A program made the position numbers and the translations under genes. Shown here piece by piece: positions 14,895 to 23,828 of a DNA stretch of 31,767 bases. The DNA comes from QQUD01 sp039029915 (GTDB lineage: Bacteria > Chloroflexota > Anaerolineae > Promineifilales > Promineifilaceae). The notes beneath the pieces are model-generated. The model was not told where the DNA came from, did not search any database, and was given only the letters and a program-made list of their open reading frames with translations. The stretch covers positions 1 to 31,767 of the forward strand of contig JBCCFD010000031.1 of assembly GCA_039029915.1 (NCBI GenBank). The letters run 5' to 3'. Position 1 is the stretch's first letter. Every line of letters begins with the position of its first letter.

Positions 14895-17609
14895 CTACTG
14901 AGAATTAACAATTAAATTATAAGGCGTTGTGCTAAATGTACCATCTGTTACGATTAATATGATGTATGTGTCTGCCGGTTGATTTTGGACCGTTAACGTT
15001 TTGGTAACTGATGAATTCCCGTTGTTCGCAATGACCTGCGGTGAAGAACAATCGCCTCTATACAGGACAATTTGACCGTTTTTCGGCGTGAAGTTTGTCA
15101 AATTGATCACAAGGTCTGATGTTTGCGTTAGCTCAAACGTGAAAAGATCGTTTTGGTCGTCGGGCAAAAAGCTGTACTGGGTGTTTACCTCAAGTGGGAA
15201 CGCTTCCGTACAAACATCATTTGGCTCCTCTGGACGATCTCTTATGATGATGGGAATGTAGATTTTCGTTTCGGGAGGGGCATTAATGGTGACTGTTTCA
15301 ACGGCCGTTTCAGAATATTCAATATTCGACGATGAGACATTGGCCTGAACCTCAATTTCATAATTGCCCGTAGCACCCGAAACATCTATTTCAAAGGAGC
15401 AATTATAAGTTTGAGAAGATAAAATCAGATGATTTTCTTGACAGGTGCTGTTCACCAACGGTGCATTACTGGGATCAGTTTGTGACCCAAGTATCGTACT
15501 CGTTAAGTTTTCAAGCGTTATATTAGTGCCGCCATTGTTGGTAATTGTGGCGTTGAATTGAACTATGCCCCCTGGTGATGTCAGTTGGGTCGTTTCGGCC
15601 GTTACTGAAATATCAACGGCCGTTACATTCACGATTGCAAGCGCTGTTTTCTCGACGGTAGTGGTCGTGTTGCCAACCTTGCCAGTCACATTGAGCGTGT
15701 TAATGAAAGAACTCGTCACGTTTTGCGCCGCACAATCGTAAGGTATGACAGCGTCTGGGGGTAAAATAGAAATATCTAAATCACAATCGGGCACTAAATC
15801 ACTCGTTATACTGACATCATTCAAATTTTCGTCAGAACTGTTAACAACAATGACTGTGAACTCAGCATCTTCATTTTCCTGAATGGTCTGAACGCCAGGC
15901 GATATAGCGACTAGAATGCCGCCAGTCGGATCGTTTACTTGAACGATAGCACTGGTTGAGTCAGAAACGTCAATCCCCGTCCCTGTTGCATTAACGGTCA
16001 GCTCATTCACAAAATCAGTTTGGACATTTGTGGCAACGCATGTAAAAGTTGAACTGTTGTTTTGAGGAATGTTGGGGAGATTTTCGTTACAGTCTGCGAC
16101 AGATGATGAAGAGACAGAGACATTTTTTAACTGGCGATTGCCAACATTTTCAACGGTAACCATAAACGAAGCATTATTTCCAGCATCGATTTCTTGCGAA
16201 GGAGGAGAAACTGAAATGCTTACAGCTGGTGCATTGACGGTTACGGTATCCGTTGACGAGTCGGAAACTTCAATCCCTTGGGCCGTTTCGGCCTTTACCG
16301 TTGCTGTATTTGTAAAGTGCGTTACTAAGCCTGTAATTTGACAAGAGATTTCAATTGTTTCGCCAGGATCTAAATCACCAAGGTTATTTTCCGAACAGGA
16401 TGGTGCATCTTCATCATCCAAAACAACATCGACTAAGGGAATTGTGCCATTATTTGTAATGACAAAATCAAAGTTTGCCGATTGACCTGAACTAATCGTG
16501 CTGGGGTTGGCTGTTTTTGTCAAGGAGATATTTGGTGTTCCGGAGACGCTTACCGTGGCTGTATCGGTATCTGTCACAAAAGTCCCACCTGCATCACGTC
16601 CTCTTGCCGTTGCTTCGTTGGTGAATCCCGTTGTTAAAGCATTCGTGAAGCAGGTGTATGTTTGGGTACTGTTTGCAAAGAGGTTGTTAAATTGATTGTC
16701 ACAATCAGGCGTCAGAGGATCTTCAATGATTATATTGAATAGTCGTACATCGCCTGTGTTTTGGACCCGGATTTGGAATTCGGCAATACCCCCCGTCACA
16801 ACTTCTGGGGTCAAGGCAGTCTTTGTGATTGATATGCTTAAATCATTGACTGTCATCGCAACTGAATCAGAATCAGATGGGTTGCCGGAGGTCCCCGCAT
16901 TGGCGTTGACGTTTACTGTATTCGTAAAGTCTTGGGTAGCCGCAGGAAGTTCACATTCGTAATCTTCAGTTTCACCAATTTGGAGGCTGTTAAATGTTTT
17001 GTCGCAATCGGGCACAATAGGAGAATCTATAACGACGTTTGTTAAGTCTACTTCGCCATCATTGGTGACTGAAACAGTGAACACGGCCGTATCGTTAGTG
17101 TAGATTGTTGTTTCATCTGCCATTAAATCAATGGCAACAGAAGGGACCGGCTGTTGAACTTCTACCATCGCCTGAGCCGAATCCTCTACTGTAAACGTGG
17201 CTGTCGATCCATATTTACCAAACACTTCTACCGTATTTGTCATGTTATCTGTGAGCGGTCCAGTCAGACAGTCGATCACAACAGTTTGCTGTGGTACCAA
17301 CTGCGAGATTGTGGAATCGCAGCTAGGAACCAGTTCATCCGTTACTTTTACGTCAAACAGATTAATTGTGCCGCTATTCGTGACAACAATTTTAAACCCA
17401 GCTGAATCGCCCGCCAGAATAACAGGAGTAACGGCCGTTTTTCCAATTGAAATTTCGGCCGTATTTAAGAAAGCATAAAGCCGATTATTCTCTTGATTCA
17501 ATTGAATGTCTAGCTCAGATGCGGAAACGATCGATGTGAAGAAAAGAAATATTGCGGTTACAAAAAATAAAAAAACACCACTCAAACGACGAGTAGAAAA
17601 ATGTCTCAT
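14895..17609 (-). CDS. Secreted DUF11-repeat surface protein with C-terminal PPC-like domain
   Basis: This 904-residue protein has a signal peptide: basic MRHFSTRR, a Phe/Leu-rich core, and probable cleavage after Ala near residue 30 (SIVSA-SE). Seven tandem beta-sandwich repeats of ~95-110 residues follow, of the DUF11/CARDB-like type. Each has a 'TVTNTG'-like strand (VVTNSG, VTNDG, VQNTG, VITNNG, VENVG, VVNSS, ITNNGG) and two cysteines that probably form one disulfide per repeat (e.g. VPSC...VIDC, VPDC...YEC). After IYIPIIIRDRPEEPNDVC comes a C-terminal domain of about 105 residues resembling the bacterial pre-peptidase C-terminal (PPC) type. No LPxTG or membrane anchor is visible, so it is released or held by partners. 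GGAGG 9 nt upstream of the ATG is the clearest ribosome-binding site on this strand, which suggests strong expression. It lies between two pseudokinases with wall-binding domains. A structural or adhesive role is an inference. Confidence 0.88.
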   Translation of the reverse strand: MRHFSTRRLSGVFLFFVTAIFLFFTSIVSASELDIQLNQENNRLYAFLNTAEISIGKTAVTPVILAGDSAGFKIVVTNSGTINLFDVKVTDELVPSCDSTISQLVPQQTVVIDCLTGPLTDNMTNTVEVFGKYGSTATFTVEDSAQAMVEVQQPVPSVAIDLMADETTIYTNDTAVFTVSVTNDGEVDLTNVVIDSPIVPDCDKTFNSLQIGETEDYECELPAATQDFTNTVNVNANAGTSGNPSDSDSVAMTVNDLSISITKTALTPEVVTGGIAEFQIRVQNTGDVRLFNIIIEDPLTPDCDNQFNNLFANSTQTYTCFTNALTTGFTNEATARGRDAGGTFVTDTDTATVSVSGTPNISLTKTANPSTISSGQSANFDFVITNNGTIPLVDVVLDDEDAPSCSENNLGDLDPGETIEISCQITGLVTHFTNTATVKAETAQGIEVSDSSTDTVTVNAPAVSISVSPPSQEIDAGNNASFMVTVENVGNRQLKNVSVSSSSVADCNENLPNIPQNNSSTFTCVATNVQTDFVNELTVNATGTGIDVSDSTSAIVQVNDPTGGILVAISPGVQTIQENEDAEFTVIVVNSSDENLNDVSITSDLVPDCDLDISILPPDAVIPYDCAAQNVTSSFINTLNVTGKVGNTTTTVEKTALAIVNVTAVDISVTAETTQLTSPGGIVQFNATITNNGGTNITLENLTSTILGSQTDPSNAPLVNSTCQENHLILSSQTYNCSFEIDVSGATGNYEIEVQANVSSSNIEYSETAVETVTINAPPETKIYIPIIIRDRPEEPNDVCTEAFPLEVNTQYSFLPDDQNDLFTFELTQTSDLVINLTNFTPKNGQIVLYRGDCSSPQVIANNGNSSVTKTLTVQNQPADTYIILIVTDGTFSTTPYNLIVNSQ

Positions 17610-17697
17610 AACAATTTTCCTCCAAATTTACTTCCAATACAATTCTCTTCTGGTTGTGGTGATATTGCTGGCTTGCGAAGAGTTGAGATTGGCTCAC

Positions 17698-17967
17698 CTT
17701 AATATTTAGTAATTTACAAATTGCCCTTCATGTCCCTATTTTTGCTCAATTTGGAAATTACTTTGTAGCTCATAATTTCAGCGTTTCTTATTGTGAGCTA
17801 CATTAATTGACAACAGTTTTTACAAAAAGAAACGTAAAAACACAGAAAAAGGTAAGCCTAATTTACACAAATAAAGTTGCAAATTATCTTAAGTTCCAAA
17901 CTATTTGATGCGCTTAACTTTCTTGTCAGTTAAGCGCATGCATAAAAATTTATGAATTCGATCTGAA
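17698..17967. other. 270-bp AT-rich intergenic region between DUF11 and LysM-pseudokinase genes
   Basis: Contains the likely DUF11 promoter and two inverted repeats: GTAGCTCA (17765-17772)/TGAGCTAC (17794-17801), and the stronger hairpin at 17908-17939. No coding potential was seen. Confidence 0.5.
17908..17939 (-). terminator. 12-bp perfect hairpin after LysM-pseudokinase gene
   Basis: ATGCGCTTAACT (17908-17919) pairs with AGTTAAGCGCAT (17928-17939) around an 8-nt loop. It lies about 28 nt downstream of the stop on the - strand. There is no strong U-tract, but the position fits a transcript end. Confidence 0.6.
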
Positions 17968-19794
17968 TTACGGTAAACCTGGAGGAGTTGGTGTATTCGG
18001 CGGGCTTGGATTGCTGCCACCGCCGCCACCGCCGCCGCCTTCATTGCCACCGCCACCGCTGCTGCCGCCGCCATCCCCAGATGTACTAGGTGTTGTTGGC
18101 GCAGGAGATGGGGTTGCTGTTGCGGGCAGGCTAGGTAGAAAGACAGTTGTTCCTACACGCAAGGAGGAAGAGGAGATGCAGCTGACTTCCTCAATTCTTT
18201 CAACGGTTGTGCCCGTCTCTATGGCAAGGTTAAACAGTGTATCCCCCGCTTGGTATGAGTAGCTTACCCAACCTGTGGGCATGTTAGGCACACAGGCTTC
18301 GGGTGTTGGTGTATCAGTAGGTTCCGGGGTGTTTGTAACAGTTGGTGTTAAAGTTGGTGTTGCCGTAGGCATGTCAGTTGGTGTTGCCGTGGGGGTGCTC
18401 ACCATTACAAAAAATGTGCCGTTCGGTGCTGAATATTTTGTTGAGCCATCATCCCCCTGCAAAATCACTTGCCAATTATATTCGCCACTAGCGTTAGCAA
18501 ATGTATCAATTGGGGTTGTGTGCTGAAAGCGGGAATTGCTGATTGGCTCTTGTACTTCAGTTTGGTATACGATCTGATTGCCAGATTTAACGATTAAAAC
18601 AAATTGATCCCCTTCCGCAAGTGGACGTGGCCAAGACCAAGCGAAGGTGAGTTGATCGAGATTGCTCAGTTCAGCCTCTTCCGGGGGTTGAAGCAGAGTA
18701 GCTTCATTCGGTACAGGCGTACTTGTCGGTGGTCGCGGTGTGTTGGTTGCTTCTTCTGGAGATTCGGCCGTTTCTTCAATGGTCGTCAAACCAGCTGGTG
18801 TTTCTTCAATATTAGATAGGATCGAACGGTTTTGAGAATTACGGAACAAGGCCAATGCACCAATAACAATGAGAGCCGCCACAAGTGCAGCTGTTCCGTA
18901 CAAGATGCGATTATCTTTTGGTAGGTTTACCGGAATAGCCGATTTTTTTGCTTCTACCGGTTTGGATTCAATTGTCCGAATTGCTCTTTGAATTGAATCA
19001 GTCAATTCACCGCTGTTGTCATATCGACTCCACGGTTTTCTTGCCAGACATTTACGGACGATTTGATAGGTGTGGGGATTTAAAGTTTTAGAGACATTAT
19101 CTAATGTCTCAAACGTAATATCATCCCCTTGAGAAAATATATCCCAGTTTGTGACTTGATATTTGGGTAAGTGACCGGCAAAAAAAGTATACAAAACGGC
19201 ACCAATCGAAAAAATATTGCTTAAATTGGTCGGTGCTTTGCCATCGATTTGCTCGGGGGAGGCATAATCAAGAAATTGCTGCGAAAAGGGTCTGTTCTCA
19301 AGTTGAAGCGTATGTGGTGTTGCTAGACCTATTAAAGACACAGTATGATCTGGTTTTAAGATAATATTTTCGGGTCTTAAATCGATATGGGCTAGTTTTT
19401 CTTTTTCAAGATACGATAGCTGCTGTGATAGCTGTTCGCCAATTTTTAGAACGGTTAACTCTGGAAGTTCGGAAAAATTTTCTTCAAAAAAGACGGATAA
19501 TAAATCGCCACCTTCCGAATCATAAACAACATAAGGCTGGTTTAAATCATTAACGCCTGAAGCCAATATTTCTGGTATCGTGATGGCTTCGATTTGCTGG
19601 AGCTGTGTGACTCGCTGTTGGAAGGCTTGAACTTCTGCATCTTGGTCAGAATTTAGCAGTTCAATAAAGACGCGTTGTTCATTATCATCGACCCCTAAAT
19701 AGGTCGTGTAAATTGTATTGTGGGAGATTTGGTTTTGTGTGATGTACGGACCTAACTTCACCATATTTTGGTCCTGATTCTCTTTCTTACTCAT
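17968..19794 (-). CDS. Membrane Ser/Thr pseudokinase with extracellular LysM domain and Gly-rich tail
   Basis: A 608-residue single-pass protein built like that at 12373-14277. The kinase-like domain (~15-275) is more eroded. VAIK Lys is Glu (FIE, E45). The catalytic loop is HIDLRPEN (136-143; Asp138 kept, Lys replaced by Arg). The DFG motif has become GLA (156-158), losing the Mg-binding Asp. ASPEQ (activation-segment end) survives. Catalysis is very unlikely. A membrane helix lies at ~290-315. Outside follow a Thr/Pro linker, a beta-sandwich-like domain with WSWPRPL and YNWQVIL matching its twin, more Thr/Pro repeats, and a LysM domain (~505-550; YQAGDTLFNLAIETGTTVE) that binds N-acetylglucosamine polymers. 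It ends in a Gly/Ser-rich tail closing with PPNTPTPPGLP. No Shine-Dalgarno is seen. It carries no exact ACGGCCGT, only a TCGGCCGT variant. Confidence 0.88.
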   Translation of the reverse strand: MSKKENQDQNMVKLGPYITQNQISHNTIYTTYLGVDDNEQRVFIELLNSDQDAEVQAFQQRVTQLQQIEAITIPEILASGVNDLNQPYVVYDSEGGDLLSVFFEENFSELPELTVLKIGEQLSQQLSYLEKEKLAHIDLRPENIILKPDHTVSLIGLATPHTLQLENRPFSQQFLDYASPEQIDGKAPTNLSNIFSIGAVLYTFFAGHLPKYQVTNWDIFSQGDDITFETLDNVSKTLNPHTYQIVRKCLARKPWSRYDNSGELTDSIQRAIRTIESKPVEAKKSAIPVNLPKDNRILYGTAALVAALIVIGALALFRNSQNRSILSNIEETPAGLTTIEETAESPEEATNTPRPPTSTPVPNEATLLQPPEEAELSNLDQLTFAWSWPRPLAEGDQFVLIVKSGNQIVYQTEVQEPISNSRFQHTTPIDTFANASGEYNWQVILQGDDGSTKYSAPNGTFFVMVSTPTATPTDMPTATPTLTPTVTNTPEPTDTPTPEACVPNMPTGWVSYSYQAGDTLFNLAIETGTTVERIEEVSCISSSSLRVGTTVFLPSLPATATPSPAPTTPSTSGDGGGSSGGGGNEGGGGGGGGSNPSPPNTPTPPGLP

Positions 19795-20190
19795 TTTTTT
19801 GCCGCAATTTTAATTTACCATTCACCGGTGATGATATTGTTTTCAGAAACAGTTTAAACTCAAGTCTAAATTAAGCAGACCTTGTTCTGTTAATAAGTAA
19901 AGAACAAAATCTATTTACGAATACTTAAAAACGTTGTTGTTCTGAAAAATTATCTAATTTCCCTAGTAGGTGTTTTGGCATTTGGGGTGTTGATGTTTGT
20001 GATGCGCCTTTGATACACTACTCGGTTGGTTTTTAATACAAAGGTTCTCCATTGATAGGAGATCTTTTGTCAATTTTTCCAAGGATGCTCACTCAAACAT
20101 TATTTTTAACTGCTTAAGATTACAGATTAGGTTTCGGTGAATTATAACATTTTTATGTAAATCCGCAGGTGTGATATTGCTTACTCAATT
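19795..20190. other. 396-bp intergenic region upstream of LysM-pseudokinase
   Basis: AT-rich, no coding potential seen. It contains a 10-bp palindrome TCACCGGTGA (19822-19831) about 28 nt before the pseudokinase start, a TTGTTCT/AGAACAA inverted repeat near 19880-19910, and an imperfect hairpin at 20038-20070. It must hold the pseudokinase promoter and the 3' end of the acylase transcript. Confidence 0.5.
20038..20070. terminator. Imperfect hairpin between acylase and pseudokinase genes
   Basis: ACAAAGGTTCTCC (20038-20050) pairs at 11 of 13 positions with GGAGATCTTTTGT (20058-20070) around a 7-nt loop. A short T-run follows on the + side. It could end the acylase transcript. Confidence 0.4.
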
Positions 20191-22599
20191 TTATTTTATG
20201 ATCTGTTTTTGAGGCAATAGTAAAAGTGAGTCAATCATTTTGGACTTAATCGCGGATTTTTCCCAGGGCATTTTAATAAAACGGCCGTTTTTCCATAAAG
20301 CCACTAAATCAGCGTAATGGGGACTTTGCCAATGACCCGATTGACCCGAGGCGTGAATGACCTCAAATTGATTCCAATCAGAAAGATCAGCAATCATACG
20401 CGTTGATACCGAAATGGCGTTATTCTGAAAGTCAAAGTTTTGGACAGTGTGGGGATGCATGCTTGTTTGGTGAACGGTGTAGCCATCGCCGCTGATGGGT
20501 ATTGGCCCAATATTTAACAGATTGCTGAGCGGTTTAACGATTCCGAGAGGGTGTTTGAGGGTGATTTGATGGTGTTTGCCCCAGCGCCAATCCTCAGGAT
20601 TTTTCCCAAAATTAGCTTCAAGAGAAACGGCCGTTTTTTCCAAACACACCTCTAAAATCCTGTTTTTTTGAGTAGATTTAAGCCATTTTGACTCGGGATT
20701 TTCTAGCATATTGAGCAAAATGGTCAGAAACTGACCTTGAAAATCGTTGACTGGTTGCAAATTTTCATGTGGACCTAGCCCAAATAGACTCATTTGAAGC
20801 GGCGCTGGGACGCTTCGAGCAACCTCCTGCATTAGATGAGAGATAAAAATCTGAAAAATTGTTGCCTCGATGCTGCGTGTAGACATTCGGAAGTCCCATG
20901 CGTGAAGATGCCTCAGGCAGCTCTGAGCCAGTGGCGATTTTGGTTTGAGGTCAATAAGATAAGAACAGATTTTTTGAGCAGGAATGCTGAAATCATCCAG
21001 TTGAATTTGGCGGCACTTTTGGGGCGACACTGCCGTATCGTCTGCTAAGAGCTCCGCAATACGCTTGGCGCGGTATCCATTGCGCCACATTTTTCCAAGA
21101 TAAACCGGATACGTATCTGGCACAATCTTGTGATTAGCAGAGATGATCTTGCTGTTAGGAGGATTCAACTGAAACGGCATCTGTTCAATCGGAACAAGCC
21201 CTTGCCAATCGTGCTTGCCGTGCCACCCTTCATTGGGCATGGTGCCATCTCTTCCCTTTGGGCGAATGGGTTGTTTACCGGTGAGGGCCGCGCCAATATT
21301 ACCATTCCTATCGGCATAGAGTAGGTTAAGAGAGGGAGCTTGGATGCGCGAAACGGCCGTTTGAAAATCAAACCAGTTTTTTGCCTCATTGAGCTTGCCA
21401 AAACCATCCATTGTCAACTCAGGCGTCAATGCTACTGAGGCAAGGGCTATTTTGTGAGGGTTTGATCGTTCAATTAACGACCCGCTGACGATAGGTCCAT
21501 GATGGGTTTGCATAACCGTTTCGAGATGTGGTTTTTGGCCTCGAATTTTAATTAGCTCCCGAAATTGCTGAGCCGGTTTCCATTCGTTCTTAACCTTGTA
21601 ATCAAACGGCCGTTTGGCATCAAATTGCTCAATGAACAGGTCTTCCCCATCCGTATAGGCCATGGTGGCACCCCAAGCAATATGTTCGTTATGTCCGATC
21701 ATAATGTAGGGTAATCCTGGCTGGGTGAATCCAGCCGCTTTAAACCCATCATCGCTTTGCAAATGCTGCAAATGCCAAGTCGAGGGTATGCTCATTGGTA
21801 AATGCATATCGTTGGCTAATAGAGGTTGATTGCTGTTTGTGAGCGCCTTACCGACGACCCAGCCATTGCTTCCCCGGCCGTGACTGCTCCCCTTTCCCAA
21901 AAAAGGCGTTCCGGCGTCCCCACCGTTTAGCATCTTATCTAACCGCAGGCGTTGTATTAAGTCGCTCGCATAGGGAAGGGTAATCAGATTTTCTGGTGGA
22001 TAAATGATGCCCCACTCTTTTGCTTTTTCTTCTCCAACCGCGCTCCTGAGCTGGACATAAATGAGTTCGCTTGAGGCACCGGTCGTGAGCGCCCACATTT
22101 GTAAACGGCCGTATGCCACGCTATCGATGATCTGCCAAGGCGTTGGGGTGTGGTTGAGGAGGTATAGCTCAAACGGGCGTTTGCTGCGACTATTTATGAA
22201 GGTATTCACACCATCGGTGTACGCTTGCAAATCTGTTTGGGCCTGTGTTGAAAGCAAGCTGACAGTGGTTTTCGCAAGCCTTGAGAATCCTAATGTCCTT
22301 GCTAGGCGATCGGTGTGAAGGGTCCGTTTGCCAAACAGTTCAGATAACGTACCGTGGGCGGCCCGTCGATTTAATTCCATTTGCCACAAGCGGTCCTGCG
22401 CATGCACAAATCCTTGCCCAAAAAAAAGGTCGGTACGTGTTTCAGCAAAAATATAAACAACACCGTGCTGGTCGCGGTTGATTGATATGGGTTTGATAGG
22501 CGCATCAAGGTAAATACGGCCGTTTGTTTGAGGCATGGAAGACGTGAGTTTTGATAAGAAGCGTCGGAAAAATGCCATGACCATAAAGTATATCGTCAT
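20191..22599 (-). CDS. Penicillin acylase family protein (peptidase S45)
   Basis: About 802 residues. The family consists of N-terminal-nucleophile amidohydrolases made as a precursor that cuts itself before a Ser, Cys or Thr. Here the motif GRGSNGWVVG puts the nucleophile at the Ser 244 residues from the ATG at 22599, leaving an alpha-chain of usual length and a ~560-residue beta-chain. Other family marks are PISINRDQHGVVYIFAET near the N-terminus, FFGQGFVHAQDRLWQMELNRR, and NDMHLPMSIPSTWHLQHL after the nucleophile. The first ~20 residues contain a hydrophobic patch with several possible starts (TTG 22605; ATG 22599, 22584, 22578), and no Shine-Dalgarno decides among them. The N-terminus may act as a weak export signal. 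Substrates in this family include acyl-homoserine lactones and other N-acyl compounds; which applies here is unknown. Five ACGGCCGT octamers lie within. Confidence 0.9.
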   Translation of the reverse strand: MTIYFMVMAFFRRFLSKLTSSMPQTNGRIYLDAPIKPISINRDQHGVVYIFAETRTDLFFGQGFVHAQDRLWQMELNRRAAHGTLSELFGKRTLHTDRLARTLGFSRLAKTTVSLLSTQAQTDLQAYTDGVNTFINSRSKRPFELYLLNHTPTPWQIIDSVAYGRLQMWALTTGASSELIYVQLRSAVGEEKAKEWGIIYPPENLITLPYASDLIQRLRLDKMLNGGDAGTPFLGKGSSHGRGSNGWVVGKALTNSNQPLLANDMHLPMSIPSTWHLQHLQSDDGFKAAGFTQPGLPYIMIGHNEHIAWGATMAYTDGEDLFIEQFDAKRPFDYKVKNEWKPAQQFRELIKIRGQKPHLETVMQTHHGPIVSGSLIERSNPHKIALASVALTPELTMDGFGKLNEAKNWFDFQTAVSRIQAPSLNLLYADRNGNIGAALTGKQPIRPKGRDGTMPNEGWHGKHDWQGLVPIEQMPFQLNPPNSKIISANHKIVPDTYPVYLGKMWRNGYRAKRIAELLADDTAVSPQKCRQIQLDDFSIPAQKICSYLIDLKPKSPLAQSCLRHLHAWDFRMSTRSIEATIFQIFISHLMQEVARSVPAPLQMSLFGLGPHENLQPVNDFQGQFLTILLNMLENPESKWLKSTQKNRILEVCLEKTAVSLEANFGKNPEDWRWGKHHQITLKHPLGIVKPLSNLLNIGPIPISGDGYTVHQTSMHPHTVQNFDFQNNAISVSTRMIADLSDWNQFEVIHASGQSGHWQSPHYADLVALWKNGRFIKMPWEKSAIKSKMIDSLLLLPQKQIIK

Positions 22600-22626
22600 A
22601 GGCAATAATGCTGAAAGAAATCATAA

Positions 22627-22767
22627 GCCTCGATAAAGGTCTCCCAGATTCTTGATCATGTGCATGATGCCTTGAATGATCTGATTAAGATGATCCCTGA
22701 ATTAGATATTATTGAAAAGGTGGTGCTCTACGAGTGGCAAGCCTCTAATAAACCAACGCTCACTTAG
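22627..22767 (+). pseudogene. Possible remnant of a + strand gene
   Basis: In the gap between the acylase and dehydrogenase genes, a + strand frame encodes a protein-like end including ILDHVHDALNDLIKMIPELD and VVLYEWQASNKPTLT before a TAG at 22765-22767. It has no plausible start, so it would be the tail of a lost gene. The family is not recognised. It may be chance. Confidence 0.3.
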
Positions 22768-22839
22768 ATAAAGGGATGATGTCAATGTGACCGGCACGTT
22801 GTTTCTGAAAGTAAAAACCCTTGATTCGTTGCCGTTCAT

Positions 22840-23823
22840 TTAGACCATATCGATAAGAATTTTTATCGCTTCATCTTGGCGTCCTTCTTGAAGTTGGTAC
22901 GCTTCCAGCACTTTGCTAAAAGGAAAGCGATGCGTCAAGATGGGGCTAACATCAATGGCTTGATGATGGATAAGGGCCAGCGCTTGATGGGTTGACGGAT
23001 GCCCTTTTTCATTCCAAGTGCCGCTGATTGTTTGAATGCGGCAATACTTTTCAAAGAAGGTTCCGTAATCAAAATCGAGCCGGTGACCGTGGAAAATGCC
23101 AAAATAAAGCAGGGCACCATGCGCTTTAACTAAGGTATGGGTCAGATTTATACTGTCTGGCTCACCTGCGGCTTCAATGACGAGATCTGCTAAACGGCCG
23201 TTTAGCTTGGCCCGAACGGCCGTTTCTATATCGATATCAGGCGAATTTAAAATTGTTTCAGTCGCACCAAAATATTGAGACAAGTTGAGGCGGTGTGATA
23301 ATAAATCAACCCCGATAATTTGATGTGCCCCCATGCGTTTGAGCATAAAGTTAAACCACAACCCCGCTGACCCTTGTCCGACCACAACAACAGTCTTACC
23401 AATCACGTTTATGGGCAGATGTTTGCAGGCGTAAATCACCGTGCCAAGCTGTTGAGCCTGCAGATAATGTTCAATAGGTAACTTCGAAGGAAGGGGCAAT
23501 ATATCTTCAATAGGTGCTAAAAAATACTCGCTCATCCCATTAAGGGCGGGAATGAGCACCAAAACATTTTGGCCGACGCTTAATTTTGAATCACTGGCAT
23601 CGATTGCTTCAATAGTGCCAACCACCTCATGCCCACTCACACCGGGACCCGTTGGGTAGGCGGCTTGAGGCTGATATTTCAGCATGAAAATATCGCTGCC
23701 ACAGAGTGAAAGATGAAGAAGACGAATAAGCGCGTGCCCAGATTTTAATTCTGGTACGGCCGTTTCTATTATTTCAACTTGTCCAGGTTTAATAACCTGA
23801 GTGGCTTTCATGATTTGTGTCAT
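22840..23823 (-). CDS. Zinc-type alcohol dehydrogenase (MDR superfamily)
   Basis: A 327-residue medium-chain dehydrogenase/reductase that would oxidise an alcohol with NAD(P). The catalytic-zinc ligands are visible as CGSD (C41) and GHE (H65, E66). The cofactor motif GQGSAGLWF occurs near residues 148-156, and a following acidic residue in GVDLL suggests NAD. The four-cysteine structural-zinc loop of many ADHs is absent, and the protein is somewhat short. It could belong to the threonine- or sorbitol-dehydrogenase-like branch, but the substrate is open. Its start lies 5 nt after the stop of the acyltransferase/FGE protein gene, so the two are one transcript and may share a pathway. Three ACGGCCGT copies lie inside, two only 22 nt apart. 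Confidence 0.85.
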   Translation of the reverse strand: MTQIMKATQVIKPGQVEIIETAVPELKSGHALIRLLHLSLCGSDIFMLKYQPQAAYPTGPGVSGHEVVGTIEAIDASDSKLSVGQNVLVLIPALNGMSEYFLAPIEDILPLPSKLPIEHYLQAQQLGTVIYACKHLPINVIGKTVVVVGQGSAGLWFNFMLKRMGAHQIIGVDLLSHRLNLSQYFGATETILNSPDIDIETAVRAKLNGRLADLVIEAAGEPDSINLTHTLVKAHGALLYFGIFHGHRLDFDYGTFFEKYCRIQTISGTWNEKGHPSTHQALALIHHQAIDVSPILTHRFPFSKVLEAYQLQEGRQDEAIKILIDMV

Positions 23824-23828
23824 AACGT

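Noticed and set aside
15153..17478. Several + strand frames opposite the DUF11 gene
   Set aside because: The - strand has a signal peptide, seven coherent repeats and a GGAGG site. The opposite frames have only antisense-like composition.
18011..18526. + strand open frames opposite the LysM pseudokinase
   Set aside because: They are the same kind of low-complexity shadow (poly-Pro and Val-Gly repeats antisense to Gly and Thr/Pro codons).
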